Shown here: piece after piece, positions 36,082-47,504 of the stretch
Layout: every line of letters starts with the position of its first letter
How positions within the stretch are numbered: position 1 is the first letter of the stretch
Assembly: GCA_963811895.1 (NCBI GenBank)
Contig: CAWETE010000012.1
Span: 62,001 to 126,000, forward strand
Source: DASSUW01 sp963811895
GTDB lineage: Bacteria; Actinomycetota; Thermoleophilia; Solirubrobacterales; Solirubrobacteraceae
DNA length: 64,000 nucleotides
Direction: 5' to 3'
Program-made: the position numbers and the translations under genes
The notes under the pieces: model-generated
Seen by the model: the letters and a program-made list of their open reading frames with translations, nothing else
Databases searched by the model: none
What the model was told of the DNA's origin: nothing

Positions 36082-39000
36082 ATGTCTCGAGCGCTCGCCG
36101 TCCTCGCCATCGCCGCCGCCGTCTTCGTACCGGGCGCCACCGCCACCGGCCAGGAGGCCGGGACGCCGGTCGCCTCCGCGTTCGACTTCGTCAAGTTCCC
36201 GACCCCGGCGTGCGCCGGCGTGGGACTGCGGCAGTCGCCCTACTTCACGCGCAACGACTGCGGCTTCGCCGAGGTCCGCATCGCCGGCGCGCAGGCGACC
36301 GACGAGGTGACCGCCGTGCTCAGCTCGGCCGGGACCGAGCTGGCCAACGTGCCGGCGACCGCCGACGGCGACCTGTGGCAGTTCGATGTCGCGCCCGAGG
36401 CCGACTGGCCGGCCGGCCCGGTCACCGTGACGATGCGGGTCGGCGACGAGATCGCCGAGGGCGAGGGCACGTTCTTCCTCAACCAGCTCGGCGCCGAGCT
36501 GGCGACGACCGGCGCTCACGCCCCCGGCGAGCCGCTCCGCCTGCGCGGCGAGGTCTTCCAGCTGCGCTCCGTCGCGACCGACACGCAGCGCACCGGAGTG
36601 GCCGCCCAGTTCCGGCTGCGCGTGGTCGACGCGAACGGCGAGCCCACCGCAGCGCCCTTCGGCCCGTTCACCGCCGCCGAGGACGGCACGGTCGACGAGA
36701 CCCTGCCCGCCTCGGCCACGTCCGCGCTGGAGCCGGGCCGCGCCACGAACTGGCGCGAGACCGTGCGGATCGAGCTGCTCGGCGCCGGCTTCGAGGACGA
36801 CGGCCCGCTCGGCAGCGGCTTCTGGGCCGCCCCGGACGGCGAGCCCGCCGGCTCCGCCGCGATCGCCGCCGTCCCCGACGAGCCGGTGCTCGAGAACTCC
36901 TTCGTGTCCTCCAAGGGCTGGGTCAAGCCCGGCGAGACCTACCCCTTCACCGTCCGCGTCCGCAACCACACGGACGCGCCGTTCGAGGACCTCACCGTCA
37001 CCGTCGAGCGTGCCGGACGGCACCACGCTCCTCAGCGAGCCGACCTTCACCGTCGACGTCCCCGCGGGAGGCGTCGCCGCCCAGGTCCTCGAGGCGAGGG
37101 CGGACACGCTGCAGCAGGACCCGCAGATCGTCTGGAAGGACCTCTCGAGCACCGCCACGCTCGGCGACGTCACCGCCACCAGCCACGGCCCGAAGGTGAT
37201 CCCGCCCAGCGGCGGCTACGAGACCGCCCGCTACGGCGACCGCCCGTTCCCCGTCGTGCCCGTCGACTTCAGCGACCGCGCCCACGGCGCGGGCTCGAGC
37301 GCCGGCCGCCTGGCGACCAAGATCAACGACCCGGACACCCCGGGCTCCACGTTCAACCTCTACCAGGAGATGTCGTACGGCCAGCTGTTCCCGCACGGCA
37401 CCGTGCCGTCGGACGGCGTCGCCACCGCGGGCTGGGACTACGAGCCGGGCTTCGGCTTCACGCAGAACAGCCTCGAGCCCGACACCTGCCGTGGCGTGAC
37501 GAACGCCATGCTGCCCACGCATCAGCAGATCCAGCCCGAGCGCATCCGCGACGGCTGGTACCAGCTCCCGGGCTCGACCGACTACTACGGCGACGACGCC
37601 AAGGGCTCGGCGCTGATCGGCGCGCTGGCCGGCGTCGGCGCGCTCCAGGACATCGACTCCGCCTGCGGGCCGACCGGCAAGGCCGTCTTCGACGCCGCCC
37701 AGATCGCCGACCCGGAGATCGACTACAACGACTACGACACCGACAAGGACGGCGTCGTCGACTTCTTCATGATGGTCTTCCCGGGCGTCGGCGGGAACGG
37801 CGAGTCGCAGCTCTCCGGCTACGACAACATCTGGCCGCACTCCTCCGATCTCCAGGGCGCCTACGTCGACGAGAACGGCGAGAAGGGCTACGTCTCCGAC
37901 GACCAGCTCACCGACCTCGAGGGCCGGCCGCTGTTCTGGACCGACGAGGGCCGCTCGAAGAAGACCACGCAGGACACCGGCATCCCGGTCCACGTGCGGG
38001 TCGGGCCGTACAACGTCAACCCCGAGTCGGCGATCGAGAAGGCCAGCGTGATCAGCCACGAGTACGGCCACTCGCTCGGCCTGCCCGACTACTACTCGAC
38101 CGGCTCGCGCGAGACCTACGGCTCGTGGACGCTGATGGCCTCCGACCACTCGCAGAACATCGACATCGTCGGCAAGAAGGAGCTCGGCTGGGTCGTCCCG
38201 CGCGTGCTCGAGCCCGGTCAGACCGTCGACGCGGACGGCTGGCAGGACACCAAGCGCGACACCAACCGGATCGACTGGAAGCAGCCGGACGGCACGCCGT
38301 ACACGCTCACGGGCGCCGGCGTCCACAACGGCGAGGCGTACGCCGCGCCGCTGCCCGGCCGCCAGATCATCGACCCGTCGCTCGTCCCCTCCGGCGACCA
38401 CGTCTGGTGGTCGCGCTCGGGCAACGACTTCGGCTGCCCGCCGTCCGGCGGCCACAACCTCGACATCGCGCTGCCGGCGCTGCGAGACGTTCCCGCGGGA
38501 ACGCCCGTGACGCTCACCTTCAAGTCGCGCTGGGACGTCGAGTGGGACTACGACTACGGCTTCGTGCTCGCGACCACCGACAACGGGCGCAGCTACAAGT
38601 CCTACGCGTCCGCGAACGGCTACACCACGCCGGCCTCGCAGAACCCGAACGCCAGCGGCTGCCAGAGCCAGTACGGCAACGGCATCACCGGCTCGAGCGG
38701 CTCGTACGAGGCGGGCACGCAGACCGTCGATCGTGTGACCGGCACGTATGCCGACGCCACGTTCGTCGACGACAGCTACGACCTGACCGACCTCGCGGGC
38801 ACGCCGGCCACGCTGCGGCTGACCTACGCCACCGACCCCGGCCTGGCCCGGCCCGGCTGGTTCATCGACGACCTCATCGTCAAGGCCGGCGACACGGTGA
38901 TCTACGAGTCCGACTTCGAGACGGCCACCGACCCGGCGATCTACAACGGCGGCTGCCGCGAGGGCCTGCAGACGGCGCAGGAGTGCACCGACGGCTGGCA

Positions 39001-39835
39001 GCTCGCCTCGGCCTCCGAGGGCTCGCCGGCCGAGCACGCCTACCTGCTCGAGATGCGCGACCGCTCCGGCTTCGACCTGACCGGCCGGGGAGAGAGCGAC
39101 CGCGGCGCGCCGACCTTCGCCCCGGGCGTCTACCTCGCCTACACCGACGAGAACCACGGCTACGGCAACGTCGGCACCGACAACCCGCCGGCCCAGAGCC
39201 CGCTCGACGCGGCGCCCGAGCCCGGCAGCGACACGCCGAACCTCGACGACGCCGCCTTCAAGCAGGGCCAGTCGTTCTCCGACGCGGGCGCCGGGCACGT
39301 CGACAACTACTCCGACCCGTCGCGGGAGGACGGGGCGTGGCGGTTCGACTTCGACTGCCTCGGCTTCGACGTGACCAGCCTGGCGGGCGCCGGACCCGGC
39401 CCCGAGGCGCCGGGCACCTACGACCTCGTGGGCGACGTGGCCTTCCGCACCGGCCCGGGCTGCGCGACGTTCAACTACGGCTGGGGCGAGGGCGACCCGG
39501 TCGTCCCGCCCGCCCCGACGCCGCCGCGGACCGAGCGCAAGCCGGACACCACGGCGCCGGTCGCCGCGGCCTCGCAGCCGCTGGTCCAGACCTTCCGCGC
39601 CTCCTTCGGCCGCCGCCTGAACGTCGTGCTGCGGCTGACCGAGACGGCGCGGGTGCGGATCGACGTCCTGCGCCGCGGCAAGGTCGTCCGCCGGCTCGCC
39701 AACCGCCGCCTCGCGGCCGGCCGCACGCTGCGGGTCGGCGCACGCGGGCTCCGGCGCGGCACGTACACGGTGCGGCTGAAGGTCACCCGGGCGAGCGCCA
39801 CGCGGACGATGACCCTGCGCGCGCGGCGGCGCTAG
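36082..39835 (+). CDS. Secreted M6-family metalloprotease, immune inhibitor A-like (one frameshift)
   Basis: About 1,250 codons. The signal peptide ends near GATATGQEA. The N-terminal ~300 residues are beta-rich. The M6 catalytic domain carries the zinc motif SHEYGHSLGLPD near residue 658 with TLMASDHSQN downstream. Beta-sandwich domains follow, and the last ~80 residues form an Arg-rich beta module (VRIDVLRRGKVVRRL, RGTYTVRLKV). An extra G near 37006 (GTC-G-AGC) shifts the frame about 310 codons in; removing it gives one protein. The TAG stop shares CTAG with the convergent gene. Confidence 0.88.
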
Positions 39836-40425
39836 TCCGTGAGGGCGAACGTCACGGTGACCCGCGCGGTCACGGTGAGCTCGCGCGGGCGGACGTCGGG
39901 CGTCTCCACGACCTCCGCCGCCGCCAGCGCGCGGTAGGGCGTCGAGCGCTCGGGGCCCGCCTCCTCGATGACCCGCACGGGCCCCAGGCGGCGCCCGCCC
40001 GCGGCGGCCAACCGCTCGGCCTTGCCGCGAGCGTCGGCCACGGCCTCGGCGAGCAGCTCCCGGCGCACTCCCTCGGCGTCGTCGTACTCGAAGCGCGGGC
40101 CGTGCAGCCGGTCGGCGCCCGCCGCCATCGCGGCCTGCGCGACGTCGCCGGCGCGCGCGGCGGCGGCCCGCACGCGCACCGCGCCGATCGCCTCGGCGCC
40201 CGCCTGCCCGCGCTGCTCCCAGCGCGGCTGCACCACGACCGCCTCCGTCGCCACCTCGCCGAGCGCGTCCAGCCGCTCCACCAGGGCGTTCAGCCGCGAG
40301 CTGCAGCGCTCGAACGCCGCCCGCGGGTCGTCGTCGGCCTCGACGGCCTCGGCCCGCCACGTCGCGGCTCCGGGTGCGACCGCCCGCTCGGCGGTCCCGG
40401 TCACCGTGACGCGGTCGTCCGTCAC
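39832..40425 (-). CDS. SIMPL-domain (DUF541) protein
   Basis: A 197-residue SIMPL-domain protein: VTVTGTAERAVAPGAATWRAE at the start, ATEAVVVQPRWEQ and a C-terminal ARVTVTFAL strand. Family members are often exported, but no signal peptide is visible here. The function is unknown. GTG start overlaps the stop of the SDR fusion gene (GTGA), making it the third gene of a minus-strand operon. Confidence 0.82.
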   Translation of the reverse strand: MTDDRVTVTGTAERAVAPGAATWRAEAVEADDDPRAAFERCSSRLNALVERLDALGEVATEAVVVQPRWEQRGQAGAEAIGAVRVRAAAARAGDVAQAAMAAGADRLHGPRFEYDDAEGVRRELLAEAVADARGKAERLAAAGGRRLGPVRVIEEAGPERSTPYRALAAAEVVETPDVRPRELTVTARVTVTFALTD

Positions 40426-42386
40426 CAGTGCACGCCTCGCATCAGGTAGGCGAGGGCCTGCGCCTCACCGGAGGCGCGCTCGCTCGAGTCCTTCTTCCCG
40501 CTCGCGGCGGCCGACTCGGGGAACACCTTGTAGGCCATGTGCAGGATCTGGTCGACCGCCTTCGGCGCCAGCGCGTAGGCGACCTCGCCGAACGTGCCGA
40601 GCCGCGTGTTGATCTGCTTCGGCTTGGCCCGGATCGCCTCGCAGATCAGGTCGGCCGCCTCGTCGGGCGAGATGGTCGGGAAGGAGTCGTACATCTTGGT
40701 CGGCGCGATCATCGGCGTCCGGACGAGCGGCATGTGGATGGTCGTGAAGGTCACGCCGTCGCCGATCATCTCCGAGCTCACCACGCGCGTGAAGGCGTCG
40801 AGCGCCGACTTGGAGGCCACGTAGGCCGAGAAGCGCGGCGGGTTGGTCTGAACGCCGATCGAGGAGACGTTGACGACGTGGCCCGAGCCGCGCTCGGTCA
40901 TGTGCGGGAGCAGGCCGAGCATGAGCTTGACCGGGCTCAGGTAGTTGAGCTGGACGGTGCGCTCGTAGTCGTGGAAGCGGTCGTAGGAGAGCTTCACCGA
41001 GCGCCGGATCGAGCGGCCCGCGTTGTTGATGAGGACGTCGATCGCCGGGTGGTCGGCGAGCATCCGCTCCACGAGCTGCTCGATCGCGTCGTAGTCCGAG
41101 AGGTCGCACGGATAGACGTAGGCGGTCCCGCCCTTGGCCTCGATCTCGTCCTTGACCTCGTTGAGCTTCTCCTCGGTGCGGGCCACCAGCAGCGGGATCC
41201 CGCCCGCCTCGGCGATCTTGAGGGCGCCGGCGCGGCCGATGCCGCTGGACGCGCCGGTGATGACCACCGTCTTGCCATTGACCGCGCCCTCGAACGAGCG
41301 GTCCTTGAACAGGTCCGGGTCGAGGTTGCGCTCCCAGTAGTCCCACAGCTTCTCGGCGTAGGTGTCGAGCGGGGGCAGCTCGATGCTCGAGTCCGCCAGC
41401 GCCCGCTGGGTGTCGCGGGCGTCGAACTTCGTGACGAGCTCGGCGTTCTGCAGCGCCTCCTCGGGGATCCCGAAGTCGGCCAGGAAGCTGCGCTTGATCC
41501 CCTGCAGCGCCGGGATCTTCATGGCGTAGGAGAGGACGCCCTTCGGCAGCATGTCCGCGAGCTTCTTGTCGACCCGCATGACGGCGTGCGGCGCGTGCGC
41601 GGCGTTCGCGAAGGCGTTCAGCACGTCGCCGGACTTCGGCGGCTTGGGGTCGACGACGTGGAAGGCCTGCCCGTCGAGCCCGTCCTGGTGGGCGATGTGA
41701 TCGACCGCCTCGGCCACGTAGTCGACGGGCACGAGGTTGGTGCGCCCGAACTCGAGCGAGACGATCGGGAACCACTGCGGCAGCGCGTACCGCAGCTTCT
41801 GGATCACCTTGAAGAAGTAGTAGGGACCGTCGATCTTGTCCATCTCGCCGGTCTTCGAGTTGCCGACGACGATCGACGGGCGGTAGACGCGCCACGGGAC
41901 CTGCACGCGCTCGCGGACGAGCTTCTCGGACTCGAACTTCGTGCGGTGGTACGGCGTCGGGTAGCCCTGGCCCTCGTCGAAGTTGTCCTCGGTGAACCAG
42001 CCGTCGTAGTCGCCGGCGACCGCGATCGAGGACATGTGGTGGAAGCGCTTGGCGCCGAGCGCGTTCGCGAGGTCGACCGCGTTCTGCGTGCCGCCCACGT
42101 TGAGCAGCGCGTTCTGCGTCTCGTCGGCGGTGATGTCGTAGATCGCCGCCAGGTGGAAGAAGTGGTCGACGCCCTGGAGCTGCTCGCGCGCCGAGTCGTC
42201 GATACCGAGCTGCGGTTGGGAGATGTCGCCGAACACCGGCTTGATGCGCTCCTCGCCGCGCCAGCGCTCGAGCTTGTCGGCTGACTCCTCGCGTACCAGC
42301 ACGTGGATGTCGCCCTCGCGCTCGAGCAGGCGCTCGACGAGATGGCGGCCGATGAAGCCCGTGGCGCCGGTCACGAAGTAGGTCAT
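40422..42386 (-). CDS. Two-domain SDR protein, fatty acyl-CoA reductase-like
   Basis: A 654-residue fusion. The N-terminal ~350 residues are an extended SDR (GATGFIGRHLVERLL near residues 6-20, YHRTK active site, NLVPVDYVAEAV). The C-terminal ~270 are a classical SDR (GASSGIGRAG, LINNAGRS, SAYVASKSAL). This order resembles mycobacterial AcrA1-type multifunctional acyl-CoA reductases, so a role in fatty alcohol or wax metabolism is plausible. Its ATG overlaps the stop of the enoyl-CoA hydratase gene. Confidence 0.85.
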   Translation of the reverse strand: MTYFVTGATGFIGRHLVERLLEREGDIHVLVREESADKLERWRGEERIKPVFGDISQPQLGIDDSAREQLQGVDHFFHLAAIYDITADETQNALLNVGGTQNAVDLANALGAKRFHHMSSIAVAGDYDGWFTEDNFDEGQGYPTPYHRTKFESEKLVRERVQVPWRVYRPSIVVGNSKTGEMDKIDGPYYFFKVIQKLRYALPQWFPIVSLEFGRTNLVPVDYVAEAVDHIAHQDGLDGQAFHVVDPKPPKSGDVLNAFANAAHAPHAVMRVDKKLADMLPKGVLSYAMKIPALQGIKRSFLADFGIPEEALQNAELVTKFDARDTQRALADSSIELPPLDTYAEKLWDYWERNLDPDLFKDRSFEGAVNGKTVVITGASSGIGRAGALKIAEAGGIPLLVARTEEKLNEVKDEIEAKGGTAYVYPCDLSDYDAIEQLVERMLADHPAIDVLINNAGRSIRRSVKLSYDRFHDYERTVQLNYLSPVKLMLGLLPHMTERGSGHVVNVSSIGVQTNPPRFSAYVASKSALDAFTRVVSSEMIGDGVTFTTIHMPLVRTPMIAPTKMYDSFPTISPDEAADLICEAIRAKPKQINTRLGTFGEVAYALAPKAVDQILHMAYKVFPESAAASGKKDSSERASGEAQALAYLMRGVHW

Positions 42387-43084
42387 GGCCGAACCCTAAA
42401 CCGCTGCGCGCCCTCGAGTGCCGTACCGATCCGCTCGCGGCCGAGGCGGGCCTCGAGCTCCAGTCCACCGGCGGCGAGCGTGGCCTCGCGGTCGGAGAGC
42501 ATGGTGTCCTGCGGGAAGGCGGCGATCGCCTCGGCCAGCTCGAGCGACCGGGCGAGCGGGTCGGGCGCGATCTCGTTGACGAGGCCCATCGTCAGCGCCT
42601 CCTGCGCGTCGGCCTCGCGACCGGTGAGGATCAGGTCGAGCGCGCGGCCGAGCCCGACCACGCGCGGCAGCCGTTGCGTGCCGCCGTCGATCAGCGGCAC
42701 GCCCCAGCGGCGCTCCAGGCACCCGAACCGCGCGTCCTCGCGCGCGATCCGCAGGTCGCACCACAGCGCCAGCTCGAGCCCGCCGGCCACGCACCAGCCG
42801 CGGATCGCGGCGATGGCGGGCTTGACCGGCGTGATCCGCGTGAAGCCCATCGGCCCGCCGGGGGCGTCCGGGTTCAGCGTCTCGAGCGCCTTCAGGTCGG
42901 CGCCCGCGCAGAACGCCTGCTCACCGGCGCCGGTGAGGACCATGACGCGCGCGCCGTCATCGGCCGCGAACCGCTCGTAGGCCTCCAGCAGCGCCGCCGC
43001 CGTCGGGCCGTCGACGGCGTTGCGCCGCTCCGGCCGCTCGATCGTGACCACCGCGGCGGCGCCCGTCCGCTCATAACGCACCAT
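42383..43084 (-). CDS. Enoyl-CoA hydratase/isomerase-family protein
   Basis: A 233-residue crotonase. The oxyanion-hole segments AFCAGADLKALE and GWCVAGGLELAL are clear, and ERRWGVPLIDGGTQRLPRVVG matches the CoA-binding region; one catalytic Glu is in CLERRWG. Substrate unknown. It leads a three-gene operon with the SDR fusion and the SIMPL gene. Neither a Shine-Dalgarno nor a good -10 is evident at 43084. Confidence 0.87.
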   Translation of the reverse strand: MVRYERTGAAAVVTIERPERRNAVDGPTAAALLEAYERFAADDGARVMVLTGAGEQAFCAGADLKALETLNPDAPGGPMGFTRITPVKPAIAAIRGWCVAGGLELALWCDLRIAREDARFGCLERRWGVPLIDGGTQRLPRVVGLGRALDLILTGREADAQEALTMGLVNEIAPDPLARSLELAEAIAAFPQDTMLSDREATLAAGGLELEARLGRERIGTALEGAQRFRVRP

Positions 43085-43100
43085 GCGCGCAGTCAACAAC

Positions 43101-43133
43101 AACGGCCCCGTGCGGGGAGACGCCGGGGCCGTT
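43101..43133 (-). terminator. Strong GC hairpin downstream of the small membrane-protein gene
   Basis: AACGGCCCCG (43101-43110) pairs perfectly with CGGGGCCGTT (43124-43133) over a 13-nt loop. It follows the 3' end of the minus-strand gene at 43199 and precedes the enoyl-CoA hydratase start, so it likely separates the two units. No long T-run is present. Confidence 0.65.
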
Positions 43134-43198
43134 GGCACGAGGAGGGATCTCGCCCGCTCAGCGTCGCGGGGGACGGCTCCGGCGGTGTGAAGATGCGG

Positions 43199-43468
43199 CT
43201 ACCAGCCGCCGCGCTCGTCGACGCGCGCCGTGCGCGCCTTGGCGGCCGCCATCCGGCGGTCCTTGCGCCGGTCCAGCGAGGACTGGATCAGCGTGAGGAC
43301 GAGGATCAGCAGCGGGATGCCCGCGATGATCACGAAGCCGGCGTTGGTGATGACCTTGTCGTTGGTCTCGCCCCACAGCCCCTCGCCGCCGTCGTGGCCC
43401 TCGGAGGCGAGGGCGACGGGCGCCGTGAGGGCCAGGAACAGACCGGTCAGCACGATGGTCCGCAGCAC
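43199..43468 (-). CDS. Small exported/membrane protein
   Basis: An 89-residue protein with an N-terminal signal sequence (IVLTGLFLALTAPVALASEG), a short acidic/Gly loop, one transmembrane helix (AGFVIIAGIPLLILVLTLI) and a basic cytoplasmic tail (DRRKDRRMAAAKARTAR). No family is recognised. The GTG start at 43468 is 7 nt after TATCCT on this strand, in a -10 region shared with the divergent ABC-F gene. Confidence 0.75.
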   Translation of the reverse strand: MLRTIVLTGLFLALTAPVALASEGHDGGEGLWGETNDKVITNAGFVIIAGIPLLILVLTLIQSSLDRRKDRRMAAAKARTARVDERGGW

Positions 43469-43475
43469 GAGCCGG

Positions 43476-43485
43476 AGGATACCCT
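43476..43485. promoter_or_regulatory. Overlapping divergent -10 elements
   Basis: AGGATACCCT contains TACCCT (43480-43485), 9 nt before the ABC-F ATG on the plus strand, and TATCCT (minus strand, 43481-43476), 7 nt before the GTG of the small membrane protein. Both genes lack a Shine-Dalgarno. This is a second case of divergent leaderless genes sharing -10 bases. Confidence 0.5.
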
Positions 43486-43494
43486 CGAACCCCC

Positions 43495-45362
<1,868 letters not shown>

Positions 45363-45366
<4 letters not shown>

Positions 45367-45995
45367 TGCCGGCCGTTGGCCGCGCGCTTGAGGGTGATCC
45401 CCTCGAGCACGTTGGCGACCGTCTCGCACGCGTCGACGGCTGACTCGAGCGTGTCGTAGATGTCCTTCCAGCGGATGACCATCATCGGGTCGATCCCGTT
45501 GGCGAACAGCGAGGCGACGGCGGCGCGGACGATCCGGTCGGCCTCGTTCTCGCGCCGGTGGATCTCCACGAGCTGCTGGGCGACCGCCTCGCCCTCGCGC
45601 AGCCCGCGCAGGCTGTCGGCCACGAGGTCGGCGGTGCCGACGAGGATCTCGGCCATCTGCTGCGCCTGCTCCATCGGCGCCTCGACGCCGTAGAGCCCGA
45701 GCTGGTCGGCGGCCTCCTCGGCGTGGTCGACGATGTCGTCGAGCGCGCCCGCCAGCGCGTGGACGTCGGCGGCGTCGAACTCGGCCGCCCCGCGCTCCGC
45801 GAGCCGGCTCAGGATCTCGTGCGCGATCCGGTCGCCCTCGTGCTCGCAGGCCAGCACCTCGGTGGCGAGCTCAGGCCGCTCGGGATAGTCCGAGAAGAGA
45901 TCGCGCAGCAGAGCGGAGGCCCGCTGCACGTTGCGGCCTGACTGCTCGAAGAGCTCGAGGAGCTCGACGTCCTCCCTGGTCTTCGTGGACCACAT
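45363..45995 (-). CDS. DUF47-family PhoU-like protein
   Basis: A 210-residue all-helical protein with PhoU-like metal-binding helices (CEHEGDRIAHEI and HRRENEADRIVRAA, each with an E/D-x3-D pattern). DUF47 proteins usually partner Pit phosphate transporters, but none is nearby; here it diverges from the pst locus. The ATG at 45995 is chosen because TACGGT lies 6 nt upstream on this strand, and because the alternative start near 46040 would overlap the PHO box. Likely phosphate-regulated from the shared operator. Confidence 0.85.
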
Positions 45996-46034
45996 GACGG
46001 CACCGTAGCCGCGCGCGACGCGCGCCAGCGAGCC

Positions 46035-46073
46035 GTTCACAGGGCTTTCACGACCGTTTCACCCTTCGGTAAC
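46035..46073. promoter_or_regulatory. PHO box: four 11-bp direct repeat units
   Basis: GTTCAC (46035), TTTCAC (46046), TTTCAC (46057) and GGTAAC (46068) occur at exact 11-bp steps, the layout of PhoP/PhoB operators. The last unit ends where the -35 of the plus-strand winged-helix gene should be (a GATCTT -10 follows at 46095-46100). The box lies between that gene and the divergent DUF47 gene. Confidence 0.8.
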
Positions 46074-46108
46074 CGCACGCCGCCCCGGCTGCTCGATCTT
46101 CCGGCGCG

Positions 46109-46462
46109 ATGCAAGTCACGACCGAGGTCATCAGGGCCGGGGAGCTCGAGATCCGCCCCTCGGAGTACCTGGTTCTCGCAGGCGGGCGAGCCCTGACGCT
46201 GTCGGTGCGCGAGCTCGACCTGCTCGCGGCACTGGGGCGGCGTGAAGGTCGCGTGGTCCCGCGGGAGGAGCTGTACCAGACGGTGTGGGGAGCACCGATG
46301 CGGGCGGCGGACCGCTCGGTGGACGTCTACGTCCACAAGCTGCGGTCCAAGCTCGCGGACGCGCTGCCGGAGTGGCGCTTCATCCATACGCACTTCGGCT
46401 TCGGCTACCGCTTCCAGGCGGAGCTTTCACAGCGTTTTCACAAGATGGCCACGACTCGGTAA
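46109..46462 (+). CDS. Stand-alone OmpR/PhoB-type winged-helix DNA-binding protein
   Basis: A 117-residue protein that is only a Trans_reg_C domain: LSVRELDLLAALGRREGRVV, REELYQTVWG, DRSVDVYVHKLRSKL (recognition helix) and FIHTHFGFGYRF (wing). There is no receiver domain. It strongly resembles the effector domain of the response regulator at 51086-51883. It is preceded by one PHO box, and a second is embedded in its last 13 codons, so it is probably PhoP-regulated and may bind the same boxes independently of phosphorylation. Confidence 0.85.
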   Translation: MQVTTEVIRAGELEIRPSEYLVLAGGRALTLSVRELDLLAALGRREGRVVPREELYQTVWGAPMRAADRSVDVYVHKLRSKLADALPEWRFIHTHFGFGYRFQAELSQRFHKMATTR

Positions 46463-46463
46463 C
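46425..46463 (+). promoter_or_regulatory. PHO box upstream of pstS, embedded in coding sequence
   Basis: TTTCAC (46425), TTTCAC (46436), GGCCAC (46447) and GGTAAC (46458) are spaced exactly 11 bp. The first three units encode the C-terminus of the upstream winged-helix protein, and the TAA stop lies inside the GGTAAC unit. It is placed to activate pstS transcription. Confidence 0.78.
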
Positions 46464-46520
46464 AGGTGGGCGCAGCCCGCTGCGGGCCCGGCACGACACA
46501 CCACGGATGGAGGAAGTGTC

Positions 46521-47500
46521 ATGAGAATCGAACGTCTACTGCTGGTCGTCGCCATGATGGCGTCGCTGGCGTTCGTGTCGCCGCGTGCGGCGACGACGAC
46601 GAGGGGGGCAACGGCGGCGCCGCGGCGAGCTCCGGCGGATCGAGCGAGGAGCTGTCCGGCTCGATCCGGATCGACGGCTCGTCGACGGTCTACCCGTTCG
46701 CCCAGGCCGCGGCCGAGCTCTTCAACGAGGAGCAGTCCGGCGTCCAGATCACGGTCGGCCAGTCCGGCACCGGCGGCGGCTTCGAGAAGTTCTGCGCCGG
46801 CGAGACCGAGGTCTCGACCGCCTCGCGCCCCATCGACGAGGAGGAAGAGGTCCCGCTCTGCGAGAAGGGCGGCGTCGAGCCGGGCGAGGTCCAGATCGCC
46901 AACGACGGCATCGCGATCGCGACCAACAAGGGCCTCACGATCGACTGCATGACCGTCGACCAGCTCAAGGCGCTGTGGGAGCCCAAGTCGAAGGTCAAGA
47001 GCTACAGCGACATCGACCCGAGCTTCCCGGACACGCCGGTCAAGCTCTTCGGGCCGGGCACCGACTCGGGCACGTTCGACTTCTTCACCGACACGATCAA
47101 CGGCGAGGAAGGCGCGTCGCGCGAGGACTACGAGGCCTCCGAGGACGACAACCAGCTCGTGACCGGCATCGCCGGCACCGAGGGCGGCCTGGGCTACTTC
47201 GGCCTCTCCTACTACGAGCAGAACACCGACAAGCTCAACGAGGTCCAGGTCGACGGCGGCAGCGGCTGCGTCGCGCCGACCTCGGAGACCGTGCAGGACG
47301 GCTCGTACACGCCGCTCTCGCGCCCGCTGTTCATGTACCCCTCCAAGGAGGCGATGGCGAAGCCCGAGGTCAAGGCCTTCATGGACTTCGTGATCGCCAA
47401 CCAGCAGGCGATCGCCGAGGCGGCGCAGATCGTGCCGCTGACCGAGGAGCAGCTGACGGAGGCGCAGTCGGCGCTCTCCGAGCTGGAGGGAGGGGCCTAG
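46521..47500 (+). CDS. pstS: Phosphate ABC transporter substrate-binding lipoprotein (one frameshift)
   Basis: About 326 codons. A strong GGAGGAAG Shine-Dalgarno precedes ATG 46521. The signal peptide (MRIERLLLVVAMMASLAFV) runs into a one-base deletion near 46577; adding a base gives the lipobox LAAC followed by GDDDEGG. The mature protein has the phosphate-binding motifs RIDGSSTVYPFAQAAAEL, GQSGTGGGFEKFCAGE, STASRPIDEEE and FGPGTDSGTFDFF. It captures inorganic phosphate outside the membrane for PstCAB. Confidence 0.93.
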
Positions 47501-47504
47501 CCTC

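Noticed and set aside
45996..46040. Upstream start for the DUF47 gene near 46040
   Set aside because: It would run into the PHO box and lacks a -10; ATG 45995 has TACGGT at the usual spacing.
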